This document shows positions 27,722 through 39,010 of a stretch of 64,000 nucleotides of DNA, piece by piece. Each line of letters begins with the position of its first letter. Position 1 is the stretch's first letter. The notes beneath the pieces were generated by a model. The model saw only the letters and a program-made list of their open reading frames with translations. It was not told the origin of the DNA and searched no databases. The translations under genes and the position numbers were made by a program. The DNA comes from Littorina saxatilis (lineage: Eukaryota > Mollusca > Gastropoda > Littorinimorpha > Littorinidae). The DNA lies in contig NC_090245.1 of NCBI RefSeq assembly GCF_037325665.1, positions 101,062,424 through 101,126,423 of the forward strand, given 5' to 3'.

Positions 27722-28243
27722 AAATCAATCAATATGAGGCTTATATCGCGCGTATTCCGTGGGTACAGTTCTAAGCGCAGGGATTTTAATTTTTTTATTA
27801 TTTTTTTTATGGAATTTATATCGCGCACATATTCAAGGCGCAGGGATTTATTTATGCCGTGTGAGATGGATTTTGTTTACACAATACATCACGCATTCAC
27901 ATCGGCCAGCAGATCGCAGCCATTTCGGCGCATATCCTACTTTTCACGGCCTAATAATTTATTATTCCAAGTCACACGGGTATTTTGGTGGACATTTTTA
28001 TCTATGCCTATACAATTTTGCCAGGACAGACCCTTTTGTCAATCGTGGGATCTTTAACGTGCACACCCCAATGTAGTGTACACGAAGGGACCTCGGTTTT
28101 TCGTCTCATCCGAAAGACTAGCACTTGAACCCACCACCTAGGTTAGGAAAGGGGGGAGAAAATTGCTAACGCCCTGACCCAGGGTCGAACTCGCAACCTC
28201 TCGCTTCCGAGCGCAAGTGCGTTACCACTCGGCCACCCAGTCC
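27722..28243 (-). mobile_element. Full-length tRNA-derived SINE
   Basis: On the minus strand it opens GGACTGGGTGGCCGAGTGG (box A type) with GTTGCGAGTTCGACCC (box B), like a Ser/Leu-type tRNA. It continues through a 450-bp body and ends with a short ATTG-type tail at 27722. The copy at 8466-8958 is the same family. It has inserted into a palindrome-rich repeat: AATTACTAATAAACACG lies on one side and TTGATAATTACAATTATG on the other. Confidence 0.85.
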
Positions 28244-28795
28244 CTTGATAATTACAATTATGAGGTTTTGGCACTAGTAAGCCGTCATATACATGGCCGC
28301 AGTTGTAGACCTAGTATTGCCTCTGGTAAAGTGTACGTATATACGTCACTGGTTGTTGCAATACCTCGGGTTTCCCTAATCCTACGGGTCAGGTGAGGCG
28401 GCGGTTTATGACGGCTAGTCGCTTCAGTGTGAAGTTTTGTCGAGGTCATTTCAAAGGCTACTAGCACCAAAAGTGATAGAATAAAAAAAACCAAGAATGG
28501 TAGGTAATTGGAACGTTAATTATTGACCAAAAAATCCGTTACATCTACTGGTACGACGACCCACAGGTCTTTGAAGTATACAGACAGACAAAAAGTTATC
28601 ATTACAAGAATCACAGTCATATTTTGTTATTTTATATTTTATAGGTAACAACTAACGGTATAGCTTGAAGGAAAACCAAAATTTTTGACACTAGTATGCC
28701 GCAAGAAAGATTGGCAAAAGTGAAGACTGATCTTAGAGTTCAAGCTGTTATCAACACCTGTATAGATTATGAAGAACACCGCTGAATAACCCATA
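28244..28795. other. No gene recognised
   Basis: The first 40 bp repeat the TTGATAATTACAATTATG and TTTTGGCACTAGTAAGCC words also seen at 27430-27475. The rest holds no supported exon. Confidence 0.5.
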
Positions 28796-29195
28796 CCTGT
28801 CTCGAGACTGAAATGTTGTTTCTTGGTCAAATTAAGGAAGTACACTTGTTTAACTTAAGGGAGAAAATCATGTCAGTTTCTTGCAAGTGAAGGAAATTGG
28901 TGGTGAAATTTAATAGATTTCACCCCCACAATTGATTTCTTCGAAAACGTGTACCGAGTGGTTACGTCCCTTGAATGAGAAGGGAAACATTTTAGGATGA
29001 ATCAAATTTCTAAGTTAAAATACACAAAATTGGTTGGAAAAATGTGGTCCCATGAATGTAAAGTATCGAAGCTCGATCATCAGTACTATGGAAGGGAGGG
29101 GGTCTTTTCAGTGTGTAGTCAGTTTATACAAGATCAACGAGGCCGAATCAGACAGCTGAATGAGGGGGAAAGCTGAATTCGCTACAGGTATAACG
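28796..29195. mobile_element. Copy of the 41498-42307 element without the MITE (empty site)
   Basis: It is homologous in reverse orientation to 41498-42307, but it lacks the 370-bp TTAA MITE. At the equivalent point it reads ATGAATGTAAAGTATCG, against ATGAATGTTAA and TTAAGTACC flanking the MITE in the other copy. Confidence 0.7.
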
Positions 29196-29623
29196 GCTAC
29201 TGCCGTCAGTCTTGCGTAACCGTCTCGGGTCCATTTGGGTCAAAGGTAAGGTGTGGATGTACTGTAGACCATTCTACCTATATCGAATGTCAATTTATGC
29301 AGTCGGGTTGAAGGTAGGAGCTATTGGGTAAGGTGTTGTGGAACGGGATTAAGTCGTGTGACGCTGAGTAGAGAGAAATAAGAGAAATTAAGTCTGTAAC
29401 AATCGCCCACATTTTGACTGATCAGGGTATATTTGAACTATACGGTCAGCCCCCCACACTCCGCCCCCACCCCCTCTTCGGTACACTGGCAATACAAAGG
29501 GTGAGTGTCATATCATAGATCATATCATAGATAACCATGGGCACACGCCGGCACATACACAGTGACACATCTAACGTGGTAGCCTATATGCAGACGCTCA
29601 CAAACACAAAAACGGCCAGCCAG

Positions 29624-30541
29624 ACCACACCGTATACCGTGGTTGCACAAGGCAAATCTAGTAACTGTCCGAAGCGGTTGCACCCGTATTTTTCTGTCCG
29701 AAGGGAGACACGCGACGAAAGTTTCTGGGGTGTGCAACCAGAAAAACCAGAGAAACTTCGGAGATGCGCAACCGACACATCTTTGAATGTCTTCACAGAT
29801 TCATGAAATATGACGCTCCTGCACCACTTTAAATCTGTCAAGAAATGACCATATATCACATTACAATCGCGTGTAGCCTTTCTCATGTGCTTGAATTTCC
29901 CTAGTAGCTGCGGAAAGTCAAAATTTGCGCTTGAAATGTGTAAATAGAGGGCCCCAAAGGGTTTAAAATCGTGATCGTGATTGGCGTTTTTTGACCTTTC
30001 TGTGACCGTGATTGCTGAAATTTCCATTTCTGTGATCGTGATGGGACTTTGCCCGTGATCCGTGATGACAAAAAAATCAAGTCTCGTGATCGTGATCATC
30101 AGTTGTGTTCGTGATCGTGATGGGCATTATTGCAAAGCATTTTATTTTCAACGTACATTTTTCACAGCTGTATCACTCTATGATCCTCTATTCGTCAAGG
30201 TGTTTGTGATCGTGAAAACAAAAATCAAGGTAACTGTGATCGTGAAAGGTAAAATTTCGCTTCCCGTGATCGTGATGATACCCCCCCCCCCCCTTTGGGG
30301 CCCTCTAAATACTTGAAGGCCAACGTTCACAAACACATTGAAGCCAATGAAACAAATCGATGATATGATGCTATGACACCTTAGGCCAAAGTACAAACGG
30401 TAGTTTTGTGATATGTCATTTGTGAGGAATTACAGGTGATTTTGTGCAGAAACTTACGTCGCGTGTCTCCATTCGGACAGAAAAATAAGGGTGCAACCGC
30501 TTCGGACAGATTTGCCCAGTGCAACCACGGTATACGGTGTG
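29624..30541. mobile_element. TIR element (about 100-bp arms) with nested insert
   Basis: The arms start CACACCGTATACCGTGG, and the right end is the complement CCACGGTATACGGTGTG. They share CCGAAGCGGTTGCACCC and GAGACACGCGACG. The interior contains a second element at 29946-30306. No protein is encoded. Confidence 0.65.
29946..30306. mobile_element. Nested TIR element with repeated GTGATCGTGAT motif
   Basis: The ends are GAGGGCCCCAAAGGG and the complement CCCTTTGGGGCCCTC, flanked on both sides by TAAATA, which may be a 6-bp target duplication. The interior has about ten copies of GTGATCGTGA or close variants. A run of about 14 C lies next to the right end. Confidence 0.65.
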
Positions 30542-30616
30542 CAGACAGCCAGCCAGAGACAGAGACACACACACGTAAAAAAGACAGACAGACAGACAGA
30601 CAGGCAGATCGATGTG

Positions 30617-30740
30617 TGTGTGTGTGTGTGTGTGTGTGTTTGTGTGTGCGTGCCGCGGCGTGCGTGCGCGTGCGTGTGTGTTTGTGTGTGAATGTGTGTG
30701 TGTGTGTGTATGTGCGTGTACGTGTGTAAATGTGCGTGTG
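30617..30740. repeat. (GT)n/(GACA)n simple repeat
   Basis: GACAGACA units (about 30582-30605) lead into GT runs with CGTG interruptions. Confidence 0.85.
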
Positions 30741-30908
30741 TTTGGTTACCGCCTTGTATTTTTGTTCGAACTTACGTGAACGGAAGCAATTTCGTTTACC
30801 TTCACTACACTAACGTTTATCCAAACCGGGAAACTTGTAATCAACGCTGTCGTATGCTAATATACTATACCTGCATCAGGAAGAGCATAACAAATAATAC
30901 AGCTGTAA

Positions 30909-31171
30909 GGCCAAATAAAAAATACATGTTGGTTTAGGGTAACCTGACCGAGTCGACCCTATTTTTTCCCGCCGACCCTAGAACTTTTTTTTCATTTCTC
31001 AAAAAATCAAAAACTGTTGGCACATTTTACGAACAATACCGAGACTAAGGAAAATGACCTCCCTTAAAATCAACCAAATTAAAAAAAAAAGATTTAAAAA
31101 AAAAGCCGACCTACCGACCCTATCTTTTTTGGTCACGTTACCCTAAACCAACATTATATTTTTGTTTGGCC
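30909..31171. mobile_element. GGCC-ended MITE, copy 1
   Basis: The ends are GGCCAAATAAAAAATAC and its complement near 31155-31171, with an inner GGTTTAGGGTAACCTGACC / GGTCACGTTACCCTAAACC pair. A related element with slightly different arms is at 56852-57133. Neither is coding. Confidence 0.7.
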
Positions 31172-31337
31172 TGACAAGTTTTGTCGTCCACATCCAGATA
31201 AGTGTAATAAACGTATAATTATAGCGAAAGTGCTTCCGCTATGTAGCTCTGTTTTCCCGTTCGAATCAAGATTTGTGTAATCAAAGGTAAAGAAAAGTGC
31301 TTCTGTTGATGTTATTTAAAGGCCGTGCTCGATTTTT

Positions 31338-31697
31338 ACACCCCCGGTATAGGGGTGGGTATAGGTTTTTACACCCCCGGTATAGGGGTGTGTATAGGTT
31401 TCGGTCGATGTGTTTGTTTGTGTGTTTGTGTGTTTGTGTTCGCATATAGATCTCAAGAATGAACGGACCGATCGTCACCAAACTTGGTGAACAGGTTCTA
31501 TACATTCCTGAGACGGTCCTTACAAAAATTGGGACCAGTCAAACACACGGTTAGGGAGTTATTGGTGGATTAAAATTATACAAGGACTTATAGAGGGACA
31601 TCTTAATGGTCAAAGGGAAATAACCATTCTCACTCAGTCACTGCCACCAACTGAGAAGGTTATTTCCCTTTGACGGGGGTATTTTTCCTACCTCGGA
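31338..31697 (-). mobile_element. Interspersed repeat 'CCCCGGTATAGGGG', copy 2
   Basis: It is the reverse-orientation homologue of 14474-14794, including the ACCGATCGTCACCAAACTTG and TCAAAGGGAAATAACC parts. Its ACACCCCCGGTATAGGGG end is duplicated in tandem (31338-31397). Confidence 0.65.
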
Positions 31698-33099
31698 GGA
31701 ATTTCTTGTCTTGTCTTGTTTTAGCTCTTGTTTCTCTTCGTCTCCTGTCTTCTTTTTATATTTAGTCAAGTTTTGACTAAATGTTTTAACGTAGAGGGGG
31801 GAATCGAGACGAGGGTCGCGGTGTATGTGTGTGTGTGTATGTGTGTCTGTCTGTGTGTGTGTGTGTAGAGCGATTCAGACCAAACTACTGGACCGATCTT
31901 TATGAAATTTGACGTGAGAGTTCCTGGGAATGATATCCCCGAACGTTTTCTTAATGTTTTTGATAAATGTCTTTGATGACGTCATATCCGGCTTTTCGTG
32001 AAAGTTGAGGCGGCACTGTCACGCTCTCATTTTTCAACCAAATTGGTTGAAATTTTGGTCAAGTAATCTTCGACGAAGCCCGGACTTCGGTATTGCATTT
32101 CAGCTTGGTGGCTTAAAAATTAATTAATGACTTTGGTCATTAAAAATCGGAAAATTGTAAAAAAAAATAAAAATTTATAAAACGATCCAAATTTACGTTC
32201 ATCTTATTCTCCATCATTTTCTGATTCCAAAAACAAATAAATATGTTATATTTGGATTAAAAACAAGCTCTGAAAATTAAATATATAAAAATTATTATCA
32301 AAATTAAATTGTCGAAATCAATTTAAAAACACTTTCATCTTATTCCTTGTCGGTTCCTGATTCCAAAAACATATAGATATGATATGTTTGGATTAAAAAC
32401 ACGCTCAGAAAGTTAAAACAAAGAGAGGTACAGAAAAGCGTGCTATCCTTCTTAGCGCAACTACTACCCCGCTCTTCTTGTCAATTTCACTGCCTTTGCC
32501 ATGAGCGGTGGACTGATGATGCTACGAGTATACCACGCCCTGGATCGTGGAACGCCGAGTTGTGTCCACCGCAGGAACAACACCCAATTATGTCCCCCGC
32601 AAGACGAACAACATGGTAGGTGTCTCCAAATTAATGCCTTAAAATAGTAGATAACCAGACTTTTTAGTATTGAAGTTCAGGCCCTTCAATCAGGGGTGGG
32701 CTTATGATATGCTGGGTGATCTTAGAATAACCCTTTTTAGCGGATGAGCGTATGATACGAAGAGCGGGGCACGAGGTGAGTGTCTGCAGAAAAAATGTAA
32801 TAACTCCTAAAATACTAATTATCCTGCAACCATATTACAGTTGTCAAAACCCGAAATGTAGCGCTACTTATTCACGTTGCTCTTTTTACAAAAAAATGCG
32901 TATCTATTGAATAACTATCCAAAACACAAGGCAGGTCGCTGATTTGTGGTCGGGTGCTCTTATGAAATACCCCCCTGTGCGCTTATGATAGCTTGATTTT
33001 TCGGATCGGATGCGCTTATGACTGGTTTTTCGCTGCGCTGCCTAGTTTTTTGCTTGATGACCTGAATGATCTTAATTAAATGTTCTCATTTTACAGATC

Positions 33100-33771
33100 A
33101 TGGATTATAGATGTTACCATTGTGGAGAAGGGTTCTCCATCTTCAAAGAAATCATAACCCACACAGTTGATAAACATGAAGCACATAAGCTTCGGTATTG
33201 TTTTGTTCAGCTTAACACGGAGACAGGCAAGCGGAGGCTATGCACAAAAGCATTCGATTTTTCACCAAAAGAGTGCGCTGAGAAAGGCTGCAAAATAGTT
33301 GTAACCGATCAAAACAAAATAATAGTGGATACAATTCCAAATTCCATTGGGCTTACTCCAGCATCTCAGAATGGCAATCAAGAGGCTCAAGAGCCTACGC
33401 CAGTGTCTCAGAATGACGATAAACATCCCCAAGAGCACACTCCTAGTGCGGTTAACTATTTTGTGAATAACCTTGCCGAAAAGGCTGGACAAATTCTGGC
33501 TGAAAACGGCTTGATAAGTGAATGGATTAGTTTTCATCAAATGATAATTCAAGGACATTTTCCCCTTGATAATATTGCCTTTCGGTTATTTCTTGACGTT
33601 GTGAACTATTACGCCACTGGAGACAAAAAAAGAATGAGATACAGTAAAGAGTCCCTTCTGTTTTGGCACACAGGCTATCGCTTATTCCATGGCAGATTCA
33701 TTCGCTTCATGAATGGAAGAGAAGCTGAAGAAGATAGAAAGCTGGCACAACATGGGCCGATAATCTTTTGA
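33100..33771 (+). CDS. Unrecognised C2H2-type protein, left arm
   Basis: The frame starts MDYRCYHCGEGFSIFKE and has a C2H2 pattern (CYHC then HTVDKHEAH) in the first 30 residues. A Gln/Pro/Asn-rich linker and a helical region (LLFWHTGYRLFHGRF) follow. The start follows a good acceptor-like tract (CATTTTACAG|ATCATG), so an upstream exon is possible. The frame is interrupted about once before the acidic 20-residue repeats that follow in the next frame (33774-34547). That second frame adds a conserved-looking block with DGKKINSSL and GDIDLWGCE in the centre of the palindrome. I do not recognise the family. Confidence 0.55.
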   Translation: MDYRCYHCGEGFSIFKEIITHTVDKHEAHKLRYCFVQLNTETGKRRLCTKAFDFSPKECAEKGCKIVVTDQNKIIVDTIPNSIGLTPASQNGNQEAQEPTPVSQNDDKHPQEHTPSAVNYFVNNLAEKAGQILAENGLISEWISFHQMIIQGHFPLDNIAFRLFLDVVNYYATGDKKRMRYSKESLLFWHTGYRLFHGRFIRFMNGREAEEDRKLAQHGPIIF

Positions 33772-33773
33772 CA

Positions 33774-34200
33774 GGTGCTGGAGCGGATACAGATGAAACA
33801 GAAGTTCGAGTGGATATGACAGAAGCTGAGACCAAACCTGGAGTGGATACAGATGAAACAGAAGATCGAGTGGATATGACAGAAGCTGAGACAAAACCTG
33901 GAGTGGATACAGATGAAACAGAAGATCGAGTGGATATGACAGAAGCTGAGACCAAACCTGGAGTGGATACAGATGAAACAGAAGATCGAGTGGATATGAC
34001 AGAAGCTGAGACCAAACCTGGAGTGGATACAGATGAAACAGAAGATCGAGTGGATATGACAGAAGCTGAGACCAAACCTGGAGCGGATAGAGATGAAACA
34101 GAAGATCGAGTGGATATGACAGAAGCTGAGACCAAACCTGGAGTGGATACAGATGAGATAGAACCTGGAGTGAAAAGAACCAAGACAAAAAGTGAAAAAT
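33774..34200 (+). repeat. 60-bp coding repeat, left arm (about 6 units)
   Basis: Six full units of 60 bp plus a partial one encode GVDTDETEDRVDMTEAETKP. Units are nearly identical. Confidence 0.9.
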
Positions 34201-34454
34201 GTGATTTTGACAGAGCATACAATATAAATTTTGCTGTACCCAGCCTTCAGAGATTATCCAAAGAATCCAGTAACAAGCCGAAAATTTCTCCCGGCATACT
34301 AAATGAATGTGTGGACCACTTTTCTCAAAACACCAAATCGAAACTGGTCAAAGTTGCCCTTGATGGAAAAAAGATAAATTCCTCTTTAACAGCCTGTCAT
34401 GGTGACATAGATCTTTGGGGGTGTGAAACCCCACCGACATACAACGAAAACGTT

Positions 34455-35859
34455 TCAAGAAAAGAGGAGGAACTTCACATTATCAAGGGCAACTTTGACC
34501 AGTTTCGATTTGGTGTTTTGAGAAAAGTAGTCCACACATTCATTTAGTATGCCGGGAGAAATGTTCGGCTTGTTACTGGATTCTTTGGATAATCTCTGAA
34601 GGCTGGGTACAGCAAAATTTATATTGTATGCTCTGTCAAAATCACATTTTTCACTTTTTGTCTTGGTTCTTTTCACTCCAGGTTCTATCTCATCTGTATC
34701 CACTCCAGGTTTGGTCTCAGCTTCTGTCATATCCACTCGATCTTCTGTTTCATCTCTATCCGCTCCAGGTTTGGTCTCAGCTTCTGTCATATCCACTCGA
34801 TCTTCTGTTTCATCTGTATCCACTCCAGGTTTGGTCTCAGCTTCTGTCATATCCACTCGATCTTCTGTTTCATCTGTATCCACTCCAGGTTTGGTCTCAG
34901 CTTCTGTCATATCCACTCGATCTTCTGTTTCATCTGTATCCACTCCAGGTTTTGTCTCAGCTTCTGTCATATCCACTCGATCATCTGTTTCATCTGTATC
35001 CACTCCAGGTTTGGTCTCAGCTTCTGTCATATCCACTCGATCTTCTGTTTCATCTGTATCCACTCCAGGTTTGGTCTCAGCTTCTGTCATATCCACTCGA
35101 TCTTCTGTTTCATCTGTATCCACTCCAGGTTTGGTCTCAGCTTCTGTCATATCCACTCGAACTTCTGTTTCATCTGTATCCGCTCCAGCACCTGTCAAAA
35201 GATTATCCCCATGTTGTGCCAGCTTTCTATCTTCTTCAGCTTCTCTTCCATTCATGAAGCGAATGAATCTGCCATGGAATAAGCGATAGCCTGTGTGCCA
35301 AAACAGAAGGGACTCTTTACTCATTCTTTTTTTGTCTCCAGTGGCGTAATAGTTCACAACGTCAAGAAATAACCGAAAGGCAATATTATCAAGGGAAAAA
35401 ATGTCCTTGAATTATCATTTGATGAAAACTAATCCATTCACTTATCAAGCCGTTTTCAGCCAGAATTTGTCCAGCCTTTTCGGCAAGGTTATTCACAAAA
35501 TAGTTAACCGCACTAGGAGTGTGCTCTTGGGGATGTTTATCGTCATTCTGAGACACTGGCGTAGGCTCTTGAGCCTCTTGATTGCCATTCTGAGATGCTG
35601 GAGTAAGCCCAATGGAATTTGGAATTTTATCCACTATTATTTTGTTTTGATCGGTTACAACTATTTTGCAGCCTTTCTCAGCGCACTCTTTTGGTGAAAA
35701 ATCGAATGCTTTTGTGCATAGCCTCCGCTTGCCTGTCTCCGTGTTAAGCTGAACAAAACAATACCGAAGCTTATGTGCTTCATGTTTATCAACTGTGTGG
35801 GTTATGATTTCTTTGAAGATGGAGAACCCTTCTCCACAATGGTAACATCTATAATCCAT
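34455..35859 (-). CDS. Unrecognised C2H2-type protein, right arm
   Basis: A mirror copy of the left-arm protein in two frames: 35859-35389 (MDYRCYHCG start) and 35357-34455 (helical region, acidic repeats, KRTKTKSEKCDFDRAY region). It is interrupted about once, at a different place from the left arm. It carries about eight 60-bp repeat units against six in the left arm. Near-identity of the arms implies a recent inverted duplication or continuing gene conversion. Confidence 0.5.
34686..35185 (-). repeat. 60-bp coding repeat, right arm (about 8 units)
   Basis: The same 20-residue unit as in the left arm with two more copies, which accounts for the roughly 116-bp difference in arm length. Confidence 0.9.
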
Positions 35860-37167
35860 GATCTGTAAAATGAGAACATTTAATTAAGATCATTCAGGTC
35901 ATCAAGCAAAAAACTAGGCAGCGCAGCGAAAAACCAGTCATAAGCGCATCCGATCCGAAAAATCAAGCTATCATAAGCGCACAGGGGGGTATTTCATAAG
36001 AGCACCCGACCACAAATCAGCGACCTGCCTTGTGTTTTGGATAGTTATTCAATAGATACGCATTTTTTTTGTAAAAAGAGCAACGTGAATAAGTAGCGCT
36101 ACATTTCGGGTTTTGACAACTGTAATATGGTTGCAGGATAATTAGTATTTTAGGAGTTATTACATTTTTTCTGCAGACACTCACCTCGTGCCCCGCTCTT
36201 CGTATCATACGCTCATCCGCTAAAAAGGGTTATTCTAAGATCACCCAGCATATCATAAGCCCACCCCTGATTGAAGGGCCTGAAGTTTATATCATACTGT
36301 TCGGTACTTTATTTTGCATTGGATCAGCTAGTTGTCTTACCATTTACACTCTCATGTACTACATAAGAGAAGAAATGTCATCAAGACAAGTCAGAAATAC
36401 TGTCTCCCACGTTAAAAATGATGAAATAACACAAAGCACGGTCAACAGAAGGGCTTAAATCTTTTTGCTGGTCAAAGTCAAACTACTTGTGGATACTGCT
36501 CTTCATTTTTAAGTTTAAGCTTACCTTAGTTTAGACTCACGATCGGTTCAAAGATCAACAGTGAAATTTGACGGGGTAAGATCCCCCGCAGCTTGGTCAA
36601 AAATGCGGGGGACCTTATCTGGTGTCTGCGGGGGACCTTACCCACTGAGAATCGAGTACCACAAAATAACGCTAGATTAGAGCAGCTTATCCACGATGTT
36701 GGTGCCCAAAAACGCGCATACAAGGCTGCAAGGTATCGAAGATTAAACTGTGAGTATTAAAATAGTGCTTTAAATGGTAGTTCTAGGTTAATTTGTACGA
36801 AATTGAGACCTCTCTGTATAATTTTCACGGACTTCGGCAGAAAATCGAACGCCACTGTTCACGAGTACACAACAAGACATAAATTACATATTATACATAT
36901 AGCCCAGTGAATTCTGCTTCAGAATATCTATACTTAATAATGTGATTTGCCACAACATACCTTCACAGGGCAATTCCTTTGCGAGATAACAATTTTGCTT
37001 CCTCGTGTGGGGGAACGAATTGGGTGTTGTTCCTGCGGTGGAAAAAAATAGGCGTGCCACCATCCACGGCGTGTATACGCTCTTGCTGTAAAAATGCAGT
37101 GAGTTCAGTTTCATTCTGTTAGTTCGACAGCTTGACTAAATGTTGTAATTTCGCCTTACGCGACTTG

Positions 37168-38008
37168 TTATATTTAGTCAAGTTTTGACTAAATATTTTA
37201 ACATCGAGGGGGAATCGAAACGAGGGTCGTGGTGTATGTGCGTGTGTGTGTGCGTGCGTGCGTGTGTGTGTGTGTGTGTAGAGCGATTCAGACTAAACTA
37301 CTGGACCGATCTTTATGAAATTTGACATGAGAGTTCCTGGGTATGAAATTCCCGAACGTTTTTTTCATTTTTTTGATAAATGTCTTTGATGACGTCATAT
37401 CCGGCTTTTCGTGAAAGTTGAGGCGGCACTGTCACGCCCTCATTTTTCAACCAAATTGGTTCAAATTTTGGTCAAGTAATCTTCGACAAAGCCCGGGGTT
37501 CGGTATTGCATTTCAGCTTGGTGGCTTAAAAATTAATTAATGACTTTGGTCATTAAAAATCGGAAAATTGTAAAAAAAAATAAAAATTTATAAAACGATC
37601 CAAATTTACGTTTATCTTATTCTCCATCATTTGCTGATTCCAAAAACATATAAATATGTTATATTCGGATTAAAAACAAGCTCTGAAAATTAAATATATA
37701 AAAATTATTATCAAAATTAAATTGTCCAAATCAATTTAAAAACACTTTCATCTTATTCCTTGTCGGTTCCTGATTCCAAAAACATATAGATATGATATGT
37801 TTGGATTAAAAACACGCTCAGAAAGTTAAAACAAAGAGAGGTACAGAAAAGCGTGCTATCCTTCTTAGCGCAACTACTACCCCGCTCTTCTTGTCAATTT
37901 CACTGCCTTTGCCATGAGCGGTGGACTGACGATGCTACGAATATACGGTCTTGCTGAAAAATGGCAGCTACTTGACTAAATATTGTATTTTCGCCTTACG
38001 CGACTTTT
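37168..38008 (+). mobile_element. Microsatellite-carrying repeat, copy B
   Basis: It follows copy A with no spacer. It has the TTTAGTCAAGTTTTGACTAAA start, internal (GT)n at about 37240-37280, and a conserved body with GATGACGTCATATCCGG and CCCGCTCTTCTTGTCAATTT. It ends CGCCTTACGCGACTTTTTT. Confidence 0.85.
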
Positions 38009-38129
38009 TTCTTTTTTTATCGCGTACTATCTTACATTTGTTTGATTTTACATGTACATGTACCATCCCCTTCATCGCATTGCAGGAGCTGTTTGTCTCA
38101 ATAGATGGTCATGCATATATCATTCGTTT

Positions 38130-38198
38130 TTATATTTAGTCAAGTTTTGACTAAATATTTTAACATCGAGGGGGAATCGAAACGAGGGTCGTGGTGTA

Positions 38199-38231
<33 letters not shown>

Positions 38232-39010
38232 CTGTGTGTGTGTGTGTGTGTAGAGCGATTCAGACTAAACTACTGGACCGATCTTTATGAAATTTGACAT
38301 GAGAGTTCCTGGGTATGAAATCCCCGAACGTTTTTTTCATTTTTTTGATAAATGTCTTTGATGACGTCATATCCGGCTTTTCGTGAAAGTTGAGGCGGCA
38401 CTGTCACGCCCTCATTTTTCAACCAAATTGGTTGAAATTTTGGTCAAGTAATGTTCGACGAAGCCCGGACTTCGGTATTGCATTTCAGCTTGGTGGCTTA
38501 AAAATTAATTTATGACTTTGGTCATTAAAAATCTGAAAATTGTTAAAAAAAAATAAAATTATAAAACGATCCAAATTTACGTTTATCTTATTCTCCATCA
38601 TTTTCTCATTCCAAAAACATATAGATATGTTATATTTGGATTAAAAACAAGCTCTGAAAATTAAATATATAAAAATTATTATCAAAATTAAATTGTCCAA
38701 ATCAATTTTAAAACACTTTCATCTTATTCCTTGTCGGTTCCTGATTCCAAAAACATATAGATATGATATGTTTGGATTAAAAACACGCTCAGAAAGTTAA
38801 AACAAAGAGAGGTACAGAAAAGCGTGCTATTCTTCTTAGCGCAACTACTACCCCGCTCTTCTTGTCAATTTCACTGCCTTTGCCATGAGCGGTGGACTGA
38901 CGATGCTACGAGTATACGGTCTTGCTGAAAAATGGCATTGCGTTCAGTTTCATTCTGTGAGTTCGACAGCTACTTGACTAAATATTGTATTTTCGCCTTA
39001 CGCGACTTGT
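38130..39010 (+). mobile_element. Microsatellite-carrying repeat, copy C
   Basis: The most complete copy, about 880 bp, uninterrupted. It contains a longer (GT)n tract (38203-38251) at the same internal position as A and B. It ends CGCCTTACGCGACTTGTTA. Confidence 0.85.

Larger units (their letters stand above)
32533..37073. mobile_element. 4.5-kb giant palindromic DNA transposon
   Basis: The ends are inverted for about 57 bp (CCACGCC...GGATCGTGG, then CCACCGCAGGAACAACACC on the left; complement at 37016-37073). TATA flanks both sides, and the intact repeat copies at 37168 and 38130 have a single TATA at this point, so TATA (or TA) is the target duplication. Most of the interior is one inverted repeat: arm 32676-34364, arm 34482-36286, with a 117-bp centre. 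Each arm encodes the same C2H2-type protein. The right side has about 730 bp of extra sequence before its TIR. No transposase catalytic domain is recognised, so the superfamily is unassigned. Confidence 0.8.
31757..37168 (+). mobile_element. Microsatellite-carrying repeat, copy A, split by the palindromic transposon
   Basis: The left part is 31757-32532 and the right part 37078-37168. It opens with the palindrome TTTAGTCAAGTTTTGACTAAA, carries an internal (GT)n tract, then a conserved AT-rich body, and ends TCGCCTTACGCGACTTGTTA. The same family follows at 37168-38008 and 38130-39010. The split point matches uninterrupted sequence in those copies. Confidence 0.8.

Noticed and set aside
33682-35289. 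Val/Ser- and Leu/Tyr/Pro-rich frames antisense to the acidic repeats
   Set aside because: Antisense shadows of the 60-bp coding repeat.
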